From: Urophycis tenuis | Lineage: Eukaryota; Chordata; Actinopteri; Gadiformes; Phycidae | Assembly (NCBI GenBank): GCA_036785325.1 | Contig: JAXIVH010000013.1 | Span: 8,949,483-9,013,482 of the forward strand | Direction: 5' to 3' | DNA: 64,000 nucleotides | Shown: positions 33,741 through 44,845 of the stretch, one piece after another | Layout: every line of letters starts with the position of its first letter | Position numbering within the stretch: position 1 is the stretch's first letter | The notes under the pieces: generated by a model | What the model saw: the letters and a program-made list of their open reading frames with translations, nothing else | What the model was told of the DNA's origin: nothing | The model's database searches: none | Made by a program: the position numbers and the translations under genes

Positions 33741-36700
33741 CCTCCCTCTTACACACTCTCTCTATTCTCCTCATACACATACACTGTTTTCCCCCCAATT
33801 TGAGGCAGAGCTACGAGTGCGCGTTTGGGGGTGAGACGGCCAGAGGGGGGACTTGGAAGACGTGGATGCTGGGATCAGAGCGAAGCGCAGCAGAGAGAGA
33901 GAAAGATCTATTGCCATAACCCCGGGGAGCGCCGGGACCGGACCTGCGTGCAGCCAGACAAGTTGAGGTGGACCAGGCCGTGGCAGCCCTTTCCTGTGGT
34001 GAGACACTTTAAGCCTTTATCTGTGAAGCGGTGGCAGTAGGCCAGACTGAGGTACTGGAGGCTTAGGCTGCTTCTGTCAAAATGAACATGACACGCAAAG
34101 GCAAACAGATTAGAAGGAAGAGGAAGGGACATAGAGACAATATATACTGTATATACTGTACTCCCAACAGGTATTCTCCAGTCATTCAGACTGTTATTTG
34201 AAATTATTAGATTGTACTCTTTCAACCCATTTTGAGCTAAATAGTAATCTTTGTAAATGAAGCCCTTTTGTCATTTCCTATATCCTGAAATGATTGTTGA
34301 CCTTTCAGGGAGTCAGTGCATACACACTACTGGCTTGTTTTTTATGACTCACAATGAACTCCCACTATAACATACTCAAATGTTACAGCATCTTGGCAAT
34401 CTGGCGCAGGGGCAGTTCTTCTCAGAACAGAACAGAAAACAGTTCTGGGAACCGGGCGGCATGAAGCCAGTGGGTTCAGGGGGCTCCGCGCAGGCAAAGA
34501 GAGTTCCGGAGGAGACGGCGGCAGAGAGGGGCTAGTCTCAACCTGCAGACGCGCACCTTGAAAGCGCCCGCAGGGCTTCGTTCGTCAGCGGCGTGCAGGA
34601 CAGGTTGAGGTAGAGGAGGTTGGGACACGCCTCCACGATGTTCTCCACCATGGCGTCCTGAGAGGGAACAACGGAGCCCAGGGCCAAAACAACCAGAGCG
34701 CGGTCGCGTCACGTGCGCTCCTGGAACGACTCCAACCACTGCAGCAACATGTTTTTTTTTCCTCTCGTAACAGCGTTCAAAAGAATGAATGAATAGGTCG
34801 ATCCGGCGCGTATGGTGTGTGGTACGGATGCCACTGATGCCTCAACAAACACACAGAACATTTGAGTCACTTAATGAAGAGGGAACGTGACTCACGTTCA
34901 ACCTTCACGTGCCTCCACCCTCAATACTTATTCACTGATTAACAACCACCATGTGTTTGGGATTAAACCACATGGCTCGGCAAATACAACGGAGGAAGTG
35001 AAGGAGAAATGCATAGACGCGAAGCATGCGTGTGGCGTGTAACTCACGGTGATGTTGGAGCATTCTGACAGGTTGACTTCCTGGAGGTTTCTGCATTCAT
35101 CTGATGAGATGAGAGATGAGATGAGATGAGATAGAGCTTTATTGATCCCCCATGGGGGAAATTCTTGTGGTGCAGAGAGAGTGGGGGGTGGGGCAAATAC
35201 ATCAATTAAATCCGTAATGTGAACTCAAAGTTATCAGCTTCTTTGCATCTTTGAAACACATCTCTTCCCCCCTTAAACCGTGTGTCGTTCCTAGATGTCC
35301 AGCAGGGTTACTCTCTACATACGTTATGCATAATGCTGAATAATGGCCATGTACATTTAGGGTATTTAGCAGACACTTTTATCTAAAGCAACGTACAGTA
35401 AGTACATTTGTCAGCAGAAGGTGAAAGATTGTATTACTGTTAATACAGTAAGAAAGTCACCAGAACAAGTTTCAAGCATGTTGCCCTTATGTGCCACATG
35501 TTGTTCATTTTGCCCTTATTGCATGTTGCTCTGATTGTGCCACATGTTGCCCTTATTGTAAAGGTAGCATGTGAGATATTCCTGCCTGATCCGCATATGG
35601 AGCTCATAGTTTCAAGCTTTGTTTGAGGAGTCGTACCGCAGGCTCACTGCTGTGCTGCAGGCCCTCGAGGGACACGGCAGCTGTACCTTAGTAACTTCTG
35701 TTTTTTGCCTCTGTTGCTTCTGTTTTGAAGTTTATAGTCCAGCTTGGACGTTCATCTCAAAGAACCCCCTCCGAGTCACTCCAGGTGGTCCTCAGCTGGA
35801 GAGGCCACTCCAGGGTTCAGCATGCGCCTCAGCTCCCCTGTCCTCCTGACCCTGTTGGTCCTGGTCCTGTTCTCCACGGCCGAGACGAAAAGAGCCGGCC
35901 GGGGCAAAGGCCTCAAAAGAGCGAGGCACGGCCTTGCGCGGGACAGGTATGGAATATCCACTCCTTCACCCTGCTGCATATTACTGCATGTTACGTTGAC
36001 CTTTACACGTGGATTGCAACAATAAGTGTGCACGATCAATGACTGTGCGTGAGTGAAAGACTCATAGCGTTTATCTTGAACAGCCGCACTAAGGCCCGAG
36101 GCAGCGGGCGCCACGGCAGATCCGGCCTCGGCAAGTTTATGGCCCCGAACTGCACAGAGTCCCTGCAATCCAGAGAAGTCTTCCTGGACTGCGAGGAGCG
36201 AGGTCTGATCTCCATCCCGCACTCCAATAGCTGGTCCCAGGAGCCCAAACATCTTCTTTTGGCTCGCAACCAGATACGGATCCTCCGCGACAAAGCCTTC
36301 ACCGGGTTTGAGGGCCTCAGGAGTCTGGACCTGCAGCAGAACCAGATCTCCGTGGTGGAGGAAGGCGCCTTCCAGGGCCTGTGGCGCCTCAGGACACTGC
36401 TCCTGCAGCACAACAAGCTGGGCACGGTGAGCGAGGAGGCCCTGATCGCCATGCCCAACTTGCGGTACCTGCGTCTCTACGACAACCCCTGGAACTGCGT
36501 CTGCACACTGGAAAGCCTCATACAGACCCTGCAGGTCCCCAGCAACCGTCACCTCGCAAACCACGCCAGGCGAGTCACTGCACACAAATGACAGTCACCC
36601 ATTCAGAAGATGCATTTATCCTTGACTCACAACGTACACAGACACAAGTCATGGAGGGGTCGGTGGAGGTTCGACAGTACAGAGACATGTCGTTAAGGAG

Positions 36701-39700
36701 CAGGTAGGGGTTGGAGAGTGAAAGGTATGTCCTTGAGGAGCAGGTAGGGGTTAGGCAGTGAATACAGGTCAGTGGGGAGAAGGTTGGGGTTCCACTGTGA
36801 ATACAGACGGTTCATTGAAGGTAGAGTGGGAACTCCGGTAAACCAACCCAGAACCTTCGGACTGGGAGTCAAACAATTTGTGTTTGCCAAAATTCTTGTG
36901 GATCTCATGGGGGCATATCCTGGGGGAAACTTAAGATGTCTGACATTTTCCTTGGCCTGAAACCAATTTCCCCTGGCAGGTGTACAGAGCCACTCAGGTT
37001 GAAAGGGAAAAGGCTGAAGCAGGTTGATCCCGAGTTTCTGTGCAAGGAGTCGGACCAGGGCCCACAGGATGACCAGACGGATCCATCTGAGATCCCAGAA
37101 CCGAGCGGGATCCGCTCCAAGCCAGACACTACCACCTCATGCCACTCCTACCTCTTCCCAGAGCCGCGGCTGGACTGCAGTCGCAGAGGTTTCGTATTTT
37201 TTTTACAAACCGCCTTTTTCGCAACCTTTGATTGTTTATGATCCTTGCGGTGTTCACACAAATACCGTTTATGTTTTTGTTTTGTGTGAATGGGTCACAT
37301 GGTCGTTATGCAACCGCAAGGTTCTCAGAGAACTACAGAGAAAGAAACAACCGGCGGGGAACTTTCCGTCTCCGCTTTCCTTTCCCAGGGAACTGGTTTG
37401 GTACTTGTAGAGACAGCCCAGTGCATCCCCATATAAGACACACAGCGTGGTTCTGTCCGCGCTGTGTGTCCACCAGGTTTTTCCGCTTGCCGCTCTAATG
37501 GTAGGAATAATAATCTTGGGAGTCACAAACCCATTTCCACAACTCTACTCCCTGCCTGAGTTGCACAGCGCAGATGGTGAACCTATATTTCCCCTCGGTG
37601 TCACAGCGAACACCACGACGGCGCCGCGGTACACTGAACGTCTCAGAAGGCTGTGCGATGAAAAAGGGCTGTGCGCGACATATTGCGCCGACGGAATGAC
37701 TCTCTCTCTCCCTTCCCAGGTTTGACCGAGGTTCCGAGTGGCATTCCGGACGATATCGTTCATATGGACCTGTCACATAATTCCATTCGTCAACTGCGAG
37801 CCAGAGATTTCCATGAAGCCCGGAGCTTGAGAACACTGAACCTCAAGGGAAATGACCTGGAGCACATGGAAAAGGGTACACTGAAGCTAGTCTCATCAGC
37901 CGGGAATGAAGGATTGCTTAATCACGATTCAAAAAGACCTCTGTATTATGAAATATGGATGACCTGTTGTCTTTCGTATATCATTAGCTGCAGAGGGGAA
38001 CACTAGAGTATTAGAGACACAGTTGAGATTGTTGGTGGCGCAGATGCCAAAATTGAACCGAAGAGGAAAAAAAAAAGGAATGTTGGCTAGAGGACAGACC
38101 CGTGGTTTTCTAGTGAGCAGAACGCTCAAAAAAGCTGTTCAGAATACGAAATGACGTCCAAGAGAGAAACAGGGAACAGTAATAAAAAACTAAACAAAAA
38201 TAAGCACATATTTCACCCTGCTGCAAAAGAAATATTTTTCTTATGATAATAACTAAGAACATGAACTGCCTGTCCCTTTATCTGCCTGTCTGTCTGTCTC
38301 TGTGCGTGTCTCTCTCTCTCTCTGTTTTCTCTCACAGCTTCTCTATCAGGCCTGCTGCACCTCCACGAGCTGGATCTGTCTGAAAACAACATGCACTTTG
38401 TTCAGCATGGCGTCCTGGAAGACCTGTACTTCCTGTCCCAGCTGAAGCTGGGAGGAAACCCCTGGGTGTGTGACTACAGGTAGGGTCTTCTGCTCTATAG
38501 AATCTACAATACAGTCAGTGCTACAAACCTTCCAGGTCCACAAAGTGAGAAAGTCCCTGCCATGTTTTGGCTCCAGCCATGCAATGAGCCATTAAGTGGG
38601 ATTTACAGTCACAGTGATGCGCTGGTGCTGAAGTGTGTGGACAGTCCACGCACGGCCGCGGCATGTATAGCCGCTGTCTGGCCACAACATCAGAGACAAG
38701 CGACAAATGGCCAAATGAACCCTGCGCGGCTGCCGCAAAGACATATTTGGGTCGCGCGGCTCACTCACAGCGACTATAAATGATGTTCTAAGTTTATATT
38801 CTGGACATGGAAGTGTTGTCACCATAACTGTTAAATCATAACCATCACCATTACCCCCCCCCCCCCCCCCAAAAAAAAAACAACCCCATACTGAACAAGG
38901 GACTCTTTGCAGCATCCATTACATGGTGTACTGGCTGCGTCTGCACCCTGGGGTGAGGCACTCTGGCCTGCAGTGCCGTTCCCCCGTGCAGCACGTGGGC
39001 GAGCGGGTGGAGAAGTACGTGGACTCCTACTACCGCGGGTGCCCCAAGGAGAAGCAGCGCAGCCGGGAGGAGCAGGAGAAGGAGAAGGAGTCAGAGCTGT
39101 GGGAGAGCTTTATGGAGGCGCAGGGGGATCTGGAGGTGGACGTGGAGCCCAGCCACCTCAAGGGGCCCCAGAAGTACCAGATCATCAGACTGTCCTGAGT
39201 CCAGTACCCATCCAACCAACACACTCTGTATTAACCCCCCCCCGCCCCCACATACACACACACACACACACACGAGCGAGACAATCAATCAGATGGAGAA
39301 ACAGGAGTTTTTTCGAATTTTCTACTGTCGACTGTCCTTTTATACTCATTGCAAATATACAAATGAAATCGACTTTTGGCTATCACATAGTTGACCTGAT
39401 GACGGATGATCTGCATTAAAAGTCTGTTTGGGCAGAAACCCCCGGCTGGCGGCTAGGGACCACGCGTGACACACGCGTGTTACTCACTGATGCGTGACAA
39501 GCTGCGCCAGGTGAGGGCCGCGCAGCCCCGCAGGTTGAGGCAGGTGACGAACGGCCGGTACCTGCGCAGCGTCTGCTCGACCGTCGCGTCGGCGATCCAG
39601 TCTTTCTCCGCAGAGAAGTTGACCTACAGAGACATCAAGAGACATTTTTTTTTTGGAGGGGGGGGGGGGGGGGGGGGACTCCTCCTCAAACATCCTCGTG

Positions 39701-39936
39701 CGTTGTACTGCCGTACGTGTCCCCCAAGCGAGACGCAGGCCTACCCGGCTCCACAGAGGTCCCGAGCGCGCGATGGCTCGCCAGGCGCTGCACACCAGCT
39801 CACACTGCAGTAGGTCTCGCAAGCCCACGTACTGGAAGATCTGGAAGCACGCAGACGCGCTGAGGATGTTACCCGTTCCTCTCTGAACCGTATTACGTTT
39901 CTCTAATAACCAACGTGATGACATTGGCTTTATCGT

Positions 39937-39986
<50 letters not shown>

Positions 39987-41304
39987 ATATGTATATGTAC
40001 CAGAAGAGGTGGTTACTTCCTGCAGAGTCAGATATTTACCCTTGATGTACATATTGATGTACATTCTTTGTGGTACACTGTAAAGACACAGCTATGTATT
40101 CACATTCTAAACAGGTAACCCATTATAAAAACAGAAATGACATTTATGTCCATATGCATTCGTTTTTTTAATGGAATGGAATATTTATGATGTTCCAGAC
40201 ACTTCTAATAATGTGTTGTTATGACCGTTACACATTTTAAGCATACTATAGTTGTGACATATGGAGATACACTGCAGATCAGTCACACGGTGAAAGTAAT
40301 GATTATCTGCACAGTCAGTGTAAACAAAACAGTGTAAACAGCAAATGAAGCGTAGGTCTACTACTATGAAGACAACATCTCCGGCTCCGAAGCTGAACAT
40401 GTGGTGAATTACTAAAGAATGAGCTTTCCATAAACACCCTAGCATGGTAATGTAAAGTATGATGTTTGAGGCCATAAAATGTGAAATGTCTTTAATCAAC
40501 AGCCCTGGAACACGAACTGTGTGTTTACAGTTCACTGTAGTCTTATGCAACACATGACCTCATCGCTAACTGCCTGCAGGGCATGAAAGAAGTAATGGGC
40601 TACAGTTGGGGGCCTCATTACTGTAAAGACAACATGAACATTTACTTCTTCAACTTTCGGCCACTTTTTGAACCAAGCGTGCCAAAATAAAAGGCTTGTT
40701 TTTGTGATTGCGACACCCAGAGACTGCCTGGGCAGAACATTACAGCCAACGAACACACAGTGATGAGGTCCCATTGAAAAGTAAGCATTAGGCAGTGACA
40801 CCTCACCTATATCAAATTCCTCCCACATTTTCTCTTAACAGTTCTGTCACATTGCAGACCCAAGTTACACTGTGAATATAACCTCATATAGTCTTAATGT
40901 AGCTAAATGGGGATGCAGCTTCCTGAGAAGGTGTGATACCTTCAGGGAGAGCTTCCTGGGGAGAGCAGAGACACGATCACATCCCTCTTCAGCCTGGTCG
41001 TTCATCTCCAACACGCCCTTATCCAGCTTCTGGAGGGACACCCACAGAGCAGCAGGTTACAACACACACACACACACGCACACACACACGCACACAGACC
41101 CACACACACAGTTCATGCAAAAGGGAATTTAGCAGAAGCTTTTGTCCAAAGCGACTTACAATCAATACATGTGGGGTTCGACATGTGGACAGTTGGAGGA
41201 GGAGGGGGATCAAGGGGATCAAACCACCGACCCTACGGACGAGGGGGGGGGTGGACGACCCGCTCTGTCCACCCCCTCTACCCACTGAGCCACTGGCGCC
41301 TCAT

Positions 41305-41368
<64 letters not shown>

Positions 41369-43938
41369 TGCCCTCAAACCTCAAAGTGTTCTTTGGGCCT
41401 CTTTGAGTCCTTCAAAGCAAAGCTCCAGAGGATTATAACACGTTTAAAGCGGACACCGGTGAACACTTCCTGGAGCTTCTCAACGGCCGCTGAAATCAAT
41501 AGAAATCCAGACTTTAGTCCAATCATTACATATTTCATGTTGTGAATGTCCTGCCTGCCTCATCGGCCTGAGAATACATCTGAGAAATCCAAATCTGTAG
41601 GTTACAATCAAACGCTCGGGTAACTGCATTACCCAAACATACCCTTATCAACTGAACTGAACAAATTCGTTCCGATGTCTAGTTCATTTTAGCGAGCAAA
41701 ACACTAAATGACATGTAGTCCCCATTCCTTATGAGGAGAATGGTCTGGTCACCTACCTGCTTGTGTGCTCTTTCTGAATCCGAACCAGCTCATCCACCTG
41801 GTGAGTGCCTGGCCCTGGCGTTTCCTCCCATAGTGTTCACCGGCCAGCTTCATCTTCTGCTGAAGCTCATAGGCCTTCCTTTTACTCTGTGTGATGTACT
41901 TCACCCATTGTCTGTGCCCACCCACACCACACACACACACATACACACACACACACACAAACTCTCATCCATTATTCACTACCCGGGATACACAAAGTAA
42001 CACAAGGGGAGCTGAAACAGGACACTGAGGGGCAATGTCAGTCTGGCATATAGCATGAAAGTTAGCTCATTTTTATTTCAACCCAATTCTCGTACGAAGG
42101 TGGCATCTTGTGTATAGGGAACATTATCAGGCCTTGTTAATTTGTATTAGCTTGGAATCCAAGATGTATTGCTCTGAACATGCTGCCTATATCTAGCCCT
42201 GCAAAGGGCTCTCATGGCTCCATCTATAGTTGCTCAGGTGATATCTATGCAAGTTCAGGCTGTGACTCACAAATACAACAGCTGTGTTCAATTAGCTAAT
42301 GAAATCACATGGATTAAATATTCAAATTCCTTCCATTCCCTCTTGCTCTCACATGAGGAAGAGAGGGTCAGAGAGTGCAAGTGCAATAATAAACGTGACC
42401 AATCACGAAACGTTTTCTTTTCTAGAAGGTTCTTGTTATGATGAAATGTTTGGCTGCATGGCGACAATATATATGCTGCCCTTTTTTTCTTCTAGTTTAT
42501 TTCTTTTGGGTCAGCTGATTTACTATGAACTAGAATGTGAAGGTCATGCTTCTAAACTCATCAGCTGAACCCAAGCGAGACCCTCCAATGTTATGTTTCA
42601 TTAAAACATGAATACCTGTAGATAGCGGTGTTTACAACCTACCTGAAGCAATACCTTGTCAGGTTTCTTCGGTGACAGGAGTAGGCTTTCTCAAACAGAT
42701 ACGTGGGCAGCTGAGAAGATAACGTGCTTTTGTAAAACTCAATTCTTCATCTGGTCAGCTTTTTACGTACTGTATTTTAAATGAAACCCAAAGGCGGGCT
42801 AAAGGAATGGAAACCACACAGTGTAGGCCTACCGAGTCGTCCGTTTCCTTGAAGATGGAGCGCACTGTGCCGCGTGTCAACAAGGTTTTGGCTATTTGGT
42901 TTTCTGCTTTCTGAGTAAATGTGTACCTTGAAACACATGATTAATTGTTTCATTTATTTTTTTTTTTTTTTACATTTTCTAGAAATAGTCTACATAGAAT
43001 CATTTCTTCTCATGACCTATTACATTGTGTATTTGTCATATTTAAATCTAATTGGCAGAGAATGCAAATTATCGACTATAATATGACTATTTATAACGGA
43101 ATGGCCTTTGTCTGCCCCATTAATGCAAACACCTGCATATTTCACTTTTATGATACTGTAGACAGCAGACTACTCATGCCGAATGACTATAATACATGAA
43201 TTAGTTAATGCATTAAATTGCATTAAATACAACTGTGCAATTAATCTAAATAAGACAACGTCCGTTATCAGTTAAACATTACATTAAAATGCACCTCCAT
43301 TGTACTGCAACTGTTCCTTTAGCAAAAGAAAAGTTAAATGTAACACCAAGGGTTGTATTGTGGTAGGCCTACAGCAGAACTAAAGTGTCACACAGTCGAG
43401 TTCCACATGCATTTCTCTTTAATTTGGATGACTTTCGGCCGTCAACTTTAGAAATCTACTTGTGGAATGACCCATTAACATTGTTCTAAATTCAAGTAAC
43501 TCTTGTGTGAGGAGATGGGATTATAAAGTGTGGCTGAAATATAAGGGCAATCAACTAGTTGGGCATTCGTGAATATATTGCTTGTGTCAATCACTTGGAA
43601 CTGCAACAACGCAAACTAAAGCTACCAACACAATTACCAACCAGTCAATGTCGTGGAGATTGTGATGTCCTTGAAGGGCAATAAGTTTATTTTCAAGAAA
43701 CTGTATTGGATCATTGGGACTTGACAGACATGACGCCGTCAACAGGGCCTGTTGGCAAGAAGTTGGATGCGGAAGTTGCATGATAAACAGGTTGATTTCA
43801 CACACAACGGCAGGAGGCAATTATGATTCTGACTCAAGCGTATTATGAAATATATTGACGTAGGCCTACCTGATAAATTTGCGGTAAAGAGTGCTTCAGC
43901 ACGTATTGTTTAGCTGATTCGTTTTCTATGGGGTCCAT
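28770..43938 (-). CDS. fbxl13: F-box and leucine-rich repeat protein 13 (dynein regulatory complex subunit 6), 20 exons
   Basis: Exons 5' to 3': 43870-43938, 42833-42910, 42643-42710, 41757-41911, 41380-41489, 40940-41029, 39745-39840, 39488-39623, 35048-35100, 34557-34657, 33944-34073, 33260-33358, 32379-32499, 31879-32041, 30644-30763, 30180-30303, 29995-30075, 29590-29724, 29181-29344, 28770-28965. Total 763 codons (762 aa; human 735). The N-terminal region is helical and basic. The F-box at about residues 180-225 spans the exon 6/7 junction (SALPRKLSLK then IFQYVGLRDLLQ). Cys-containing LRRs follow to about 700 (LNLSGCTQ, LDVSHCVRLSD, LSIAGCPK), and the tail has the family's PPLWFGY motif. 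Known as an SCF adaptor-type protein and as DRC6 of the ciliary nexin-dynein complex. Exon 18 has a GA instead of GT donor; all phases fit only with that site. lrrc17 is nested in intron 8. Confidence 0.92.
28966..29102. repeat. (CA)n-rich microsatellite at fbxl13 last-exon acceptor
   Basis: CA, CG and GACA dinucleotide tract. On the fbxl13 strand it is a TG tract that runs straight into the AG acceptor of the last coding exon, replacing a usual pyrimidine tract. Confidence 0.9.
29360..29420. repeat. (GA)n microsatellite
   Basis: An about 60-bp GA run, CT in the fbxl13 transcript, just upstream of the acceptor of exon 19. Confidence 0.9.
29514..29578. repeat. (GT)n microsatellite next to fbxl13 exon 18
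   Basis: A GT-rich run beginning about 10 bases into the intron that follows exon 18 of fbxl13. Confidence 0.9.
29588..29589 (-). other. fbxl13: Non-canonical GA splice donor of fbxl13 exon 18
   Basis: Homology and phase place the exon end at 29590 (…GCPK, then MTDVAV in exon 19), but the next transcript bases are GAATGC rather than GTATGC. The nearby GC at 29577-29578 would leave the wrong phase. Confidence 0.6.
30311..30535. repeat. (CA)n microsatellite cluster in fbxl13 intron 15
   Basis: CA tracts interrupted by gcgc and acagatg motifs; a roughly 60-bp subunit containing gtcacagacaagcacacatgca is present twice (about 30400 and 30467). Confidence 0.85.
31601..31826. repeat. (CA)n microsatellite, about 225 bp
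   Basis: A long CA run with cccaccc and gcacgc interruptions in fbxl13 intron 14, some 50 bases from exon 14. Confidence 0.95.
32232..32295. repeat. Perfect hairpin with 23-bp arms
   Basis: Arms at 32232-32254 and 32273-32295 are exact reverse complements and the loop has 18 bases. Both outer ends read TTAA. Located in fbxl13 intron 13. It could be a miniature foldback relic or a hairpin RNA; nothing in the sequence decides. Confidence 0.75.
33545..33625. repeat. (GT)n microsatellite
   Basis: GT run in fbxl13 intron 11, followed by a CT-rich tract at about 33690-33750. Confidence 0.9.
35101..35165. repeat. Interspersed-repeat tail (tttattgatcccc...gggggaaattc type)
   Basis: gatgagat pentamer-like repeats followed by agctttattgatcccc and gggggaaattc, a 3'-tail pattern I recognise from common teleost LINE-type repeats. 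The exact family is not identified. Directly upstream (transcript sense) of fbxl13 exon 9. Confidence 0.5.
35346..35425 (-). repeat. L2/SINE 3'-tail fragment
   Basis: tacatttagggtatttagcagacacttttatctaaagcaac is the reverse complement of the tail (gctttggataaaagtgtctgctaaat) shared by teleost L2 LINEs and their SINEs. Confidence 0.7.
35822..39198 (+). CDS. lrrc17: Leucine-rich repeat-containing protein 17, nested in fbxl13 intron 8
   Basis: Six exons: 35822-35946, 36084-36569, 36980-37188, 37720-37875, 38338-38479, 38913-39198; 468 codons, 467 aa (human 441). A signal peptide (MRLSSPVLLTLLVLVLF, residues 1-20) is followed by a basic linker. The first LRR group follows (LARNQIRIL, LDLQQNQIS, LLLQHNKLG) with a cap DNPWNCVCTLE. 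A linker leads to a Cys-rich re-entry (FPEPRLDCSRRG) and the second LRR group (IVHMDLSHNSI, LDLSENNMHF), ending in a second cap NPWVCDYSIHYMVYWL and a charged C-tail. In mammals it is a secreted protein reported to modulate osteoclast formation. Intron 2 is GC-AG (GCGAGT donor); the other introns are GT-AG. It runs antisense to fbxl13, whose exons 8 and 9 flank it, matching the human nesting. Confidence 0.93.
36570..36979 (+). other. lrrc17: lrrc17 intron 2, GC-AG type
   Basis: Exon 2 ends CCAG and the intron begins GCGAGT, a strong match to the minor GC donor class. The acceptor is CCTGGCAG. The phase and the residue junction (NHAR then CTEP, where human has NYAKCESP by recall) support this boundary. 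Confidence 0.85.
38850..38880. repeat. Poly-C / poly-A tract before lrrc17 exon 6
   Basis: About 18 C followed by 10 A on the plus strand, 30 bases before the exon 6 acceptor; homopolymer length is probably unreliable. Confidence 0.8.
39883..40939. other. fbxl13: fbxl13 intron 6
   Basis: No exon seen except the flanking ones. Contains an (AT)n run at about 39943-39980. A possible small exon near 40807-40850 on the minus strand was not accepted, because every frame closes or breaks phase. Confidence 0.6.
41062..41108. repeat. (CA)n microsatellite
   Basis: CA/CG run immediately upstream (transcript sense) of fbxl13 exon 6. Confidence 0.85.
41111..41300 (-). mobile_element. tRNA-derived SINE with L2-type tail
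   Basis: On the minus strand the head reads ggcgccagtggctcagtggg, matching a pol III A box (TGGCTCAGTGG). About 60 bases on, ggtttgatcc resembles a B box. The 3' end is aagtcgctttggacaaaagc and ttctgctaaatt, the teleost L2-type tail. A G-run interrupts the middle. It lies in fbxl13 intron 5 and is followed by a (CA)n tract at 41308-41363. Confidence 0.75.
41308..41363. repeat. (CA)n microsatellite
   Basis: A pure CA run next to the SINE, close to the 3' end of fbxl13 exon 5. Confidence 0.9.
42911..43869. other. fbxl13 intron 1, holding the left edge of the dioxygenase duplication unit
   Basis: No coding exon. The stretch 43490-43650 (agatgggattataaagtgtg, atcaactagttggg, aactgcaacaa) reappears at about 50110-50280, upstream of dioxygenase copy B. 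The segment that was duplicated therefore reached into fbxl13 intron 1 without carrying exon 1. Confidence 0.6.
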
Positions 43939-44359
43939 GGCTTCGCATTAAGCTCCTTTCTGATGGGAAATCTTTTCACGGTTTGACGTTGCTAGGCAAC
44001 CACACATCATGTAAAGTAATCTCAATGCTTGACAATGGATCAGTCGATCGGGGACATAGAAAACAAAAACAAAACTAAACAATGGGGCCAAATGTTTTCC
44101 AATACATAAACACTATCTATAAATACCCACTATCTATAAATACCCTTTTGGGTGTACCCTTTTGGGGAATATATTTACATCTAGGCTTAATCATGTTATC
44201 ATAGTAGATTTCATTCAGTTCCAAAGATGGCAAATGAAACAACAAGCAAACCCGCGGCCAGTCCAATTAGAAACTGTGGCCTCCCTGAACCACGCAATGT
44301 ATTTTATCTAATAGGAAAATACCTCCTAATCAACCACTAAATAATTTAAACAGTAAACT

Positions 44360-44587
44360 ATGTTTGTCTTAAACAAAGAGCGCTCCATCTTCTTTGCCGG
44401 GTGCGGGTTCATGGGGATTTATTATGTCGCCGCCAGTATTCTCGAACGTTTTACTCAGTTCTTTGAAAAGGCGTCCAGAATCTGCGGGGCGCTGGCAGGT
44501 TCGTTAATGTCAACGATTCACTTCAATGCATTGTTATACTCCTTGGGGACTCTTACTTTTTACAAGATGATAAATTTTATGGTTTAA
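44360..44587 (+). pseudogene. Degenerate PNPLA (patatin-like phospholipase) first exon, unit A
   Basis: The frame resembles the first coding exon of PNPLA2-type lipases, with FAGCGFMGIYYV (oxyanion-hole glycines). The nucleophile motif reads GALAG instead of GxSxG, so the catalytic Ser codon is changed to Leu. A few residues after YYV are missing compared with the copy at 60804, and no splice donor matches the end of homology (about 44510). No further PNPLA exons follow. A dead exon copy in the duplicated unit. Confidence 0.75.
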
Positions 44588-44845
44588 TGAAGTTAAGAAG
44601 CTTCGGGTGTTTCAATGGCGTATGTGTAGATCAACACCGCCCCCATCAGATAAGAGAACGATACGCATGTTTAATTTCGAAAGCAATTGTTTCAAATACT
44701 GACATGCCATGGGTAAAGCTAAGCTGCAATGTCAATTGTTTGACATTTTATATTTCTACATTTCCTCATTTGGAGTTTAGAACTATACATCTTTTTTTGT
44801 TTACATTATCCAATGTCTACCTGTGTGAGCTATATTGTGATGTGT

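Noticed and set aside
39841..39882. Earlier acceptor for fbxl13 exon 7 at 39882
   Set aside because: It would insert 14 residues into the F-box; the acceptor at 39841-39842 gives an uninterrupted motif.
40807..40850. Possible extra fbxl13 exon between exons 6 and 7
   Set aside because: Donor-like and acceptor-like sites exist, but every frame closes or breaks the F-box, which is continuous when exon 6 joins 39840.
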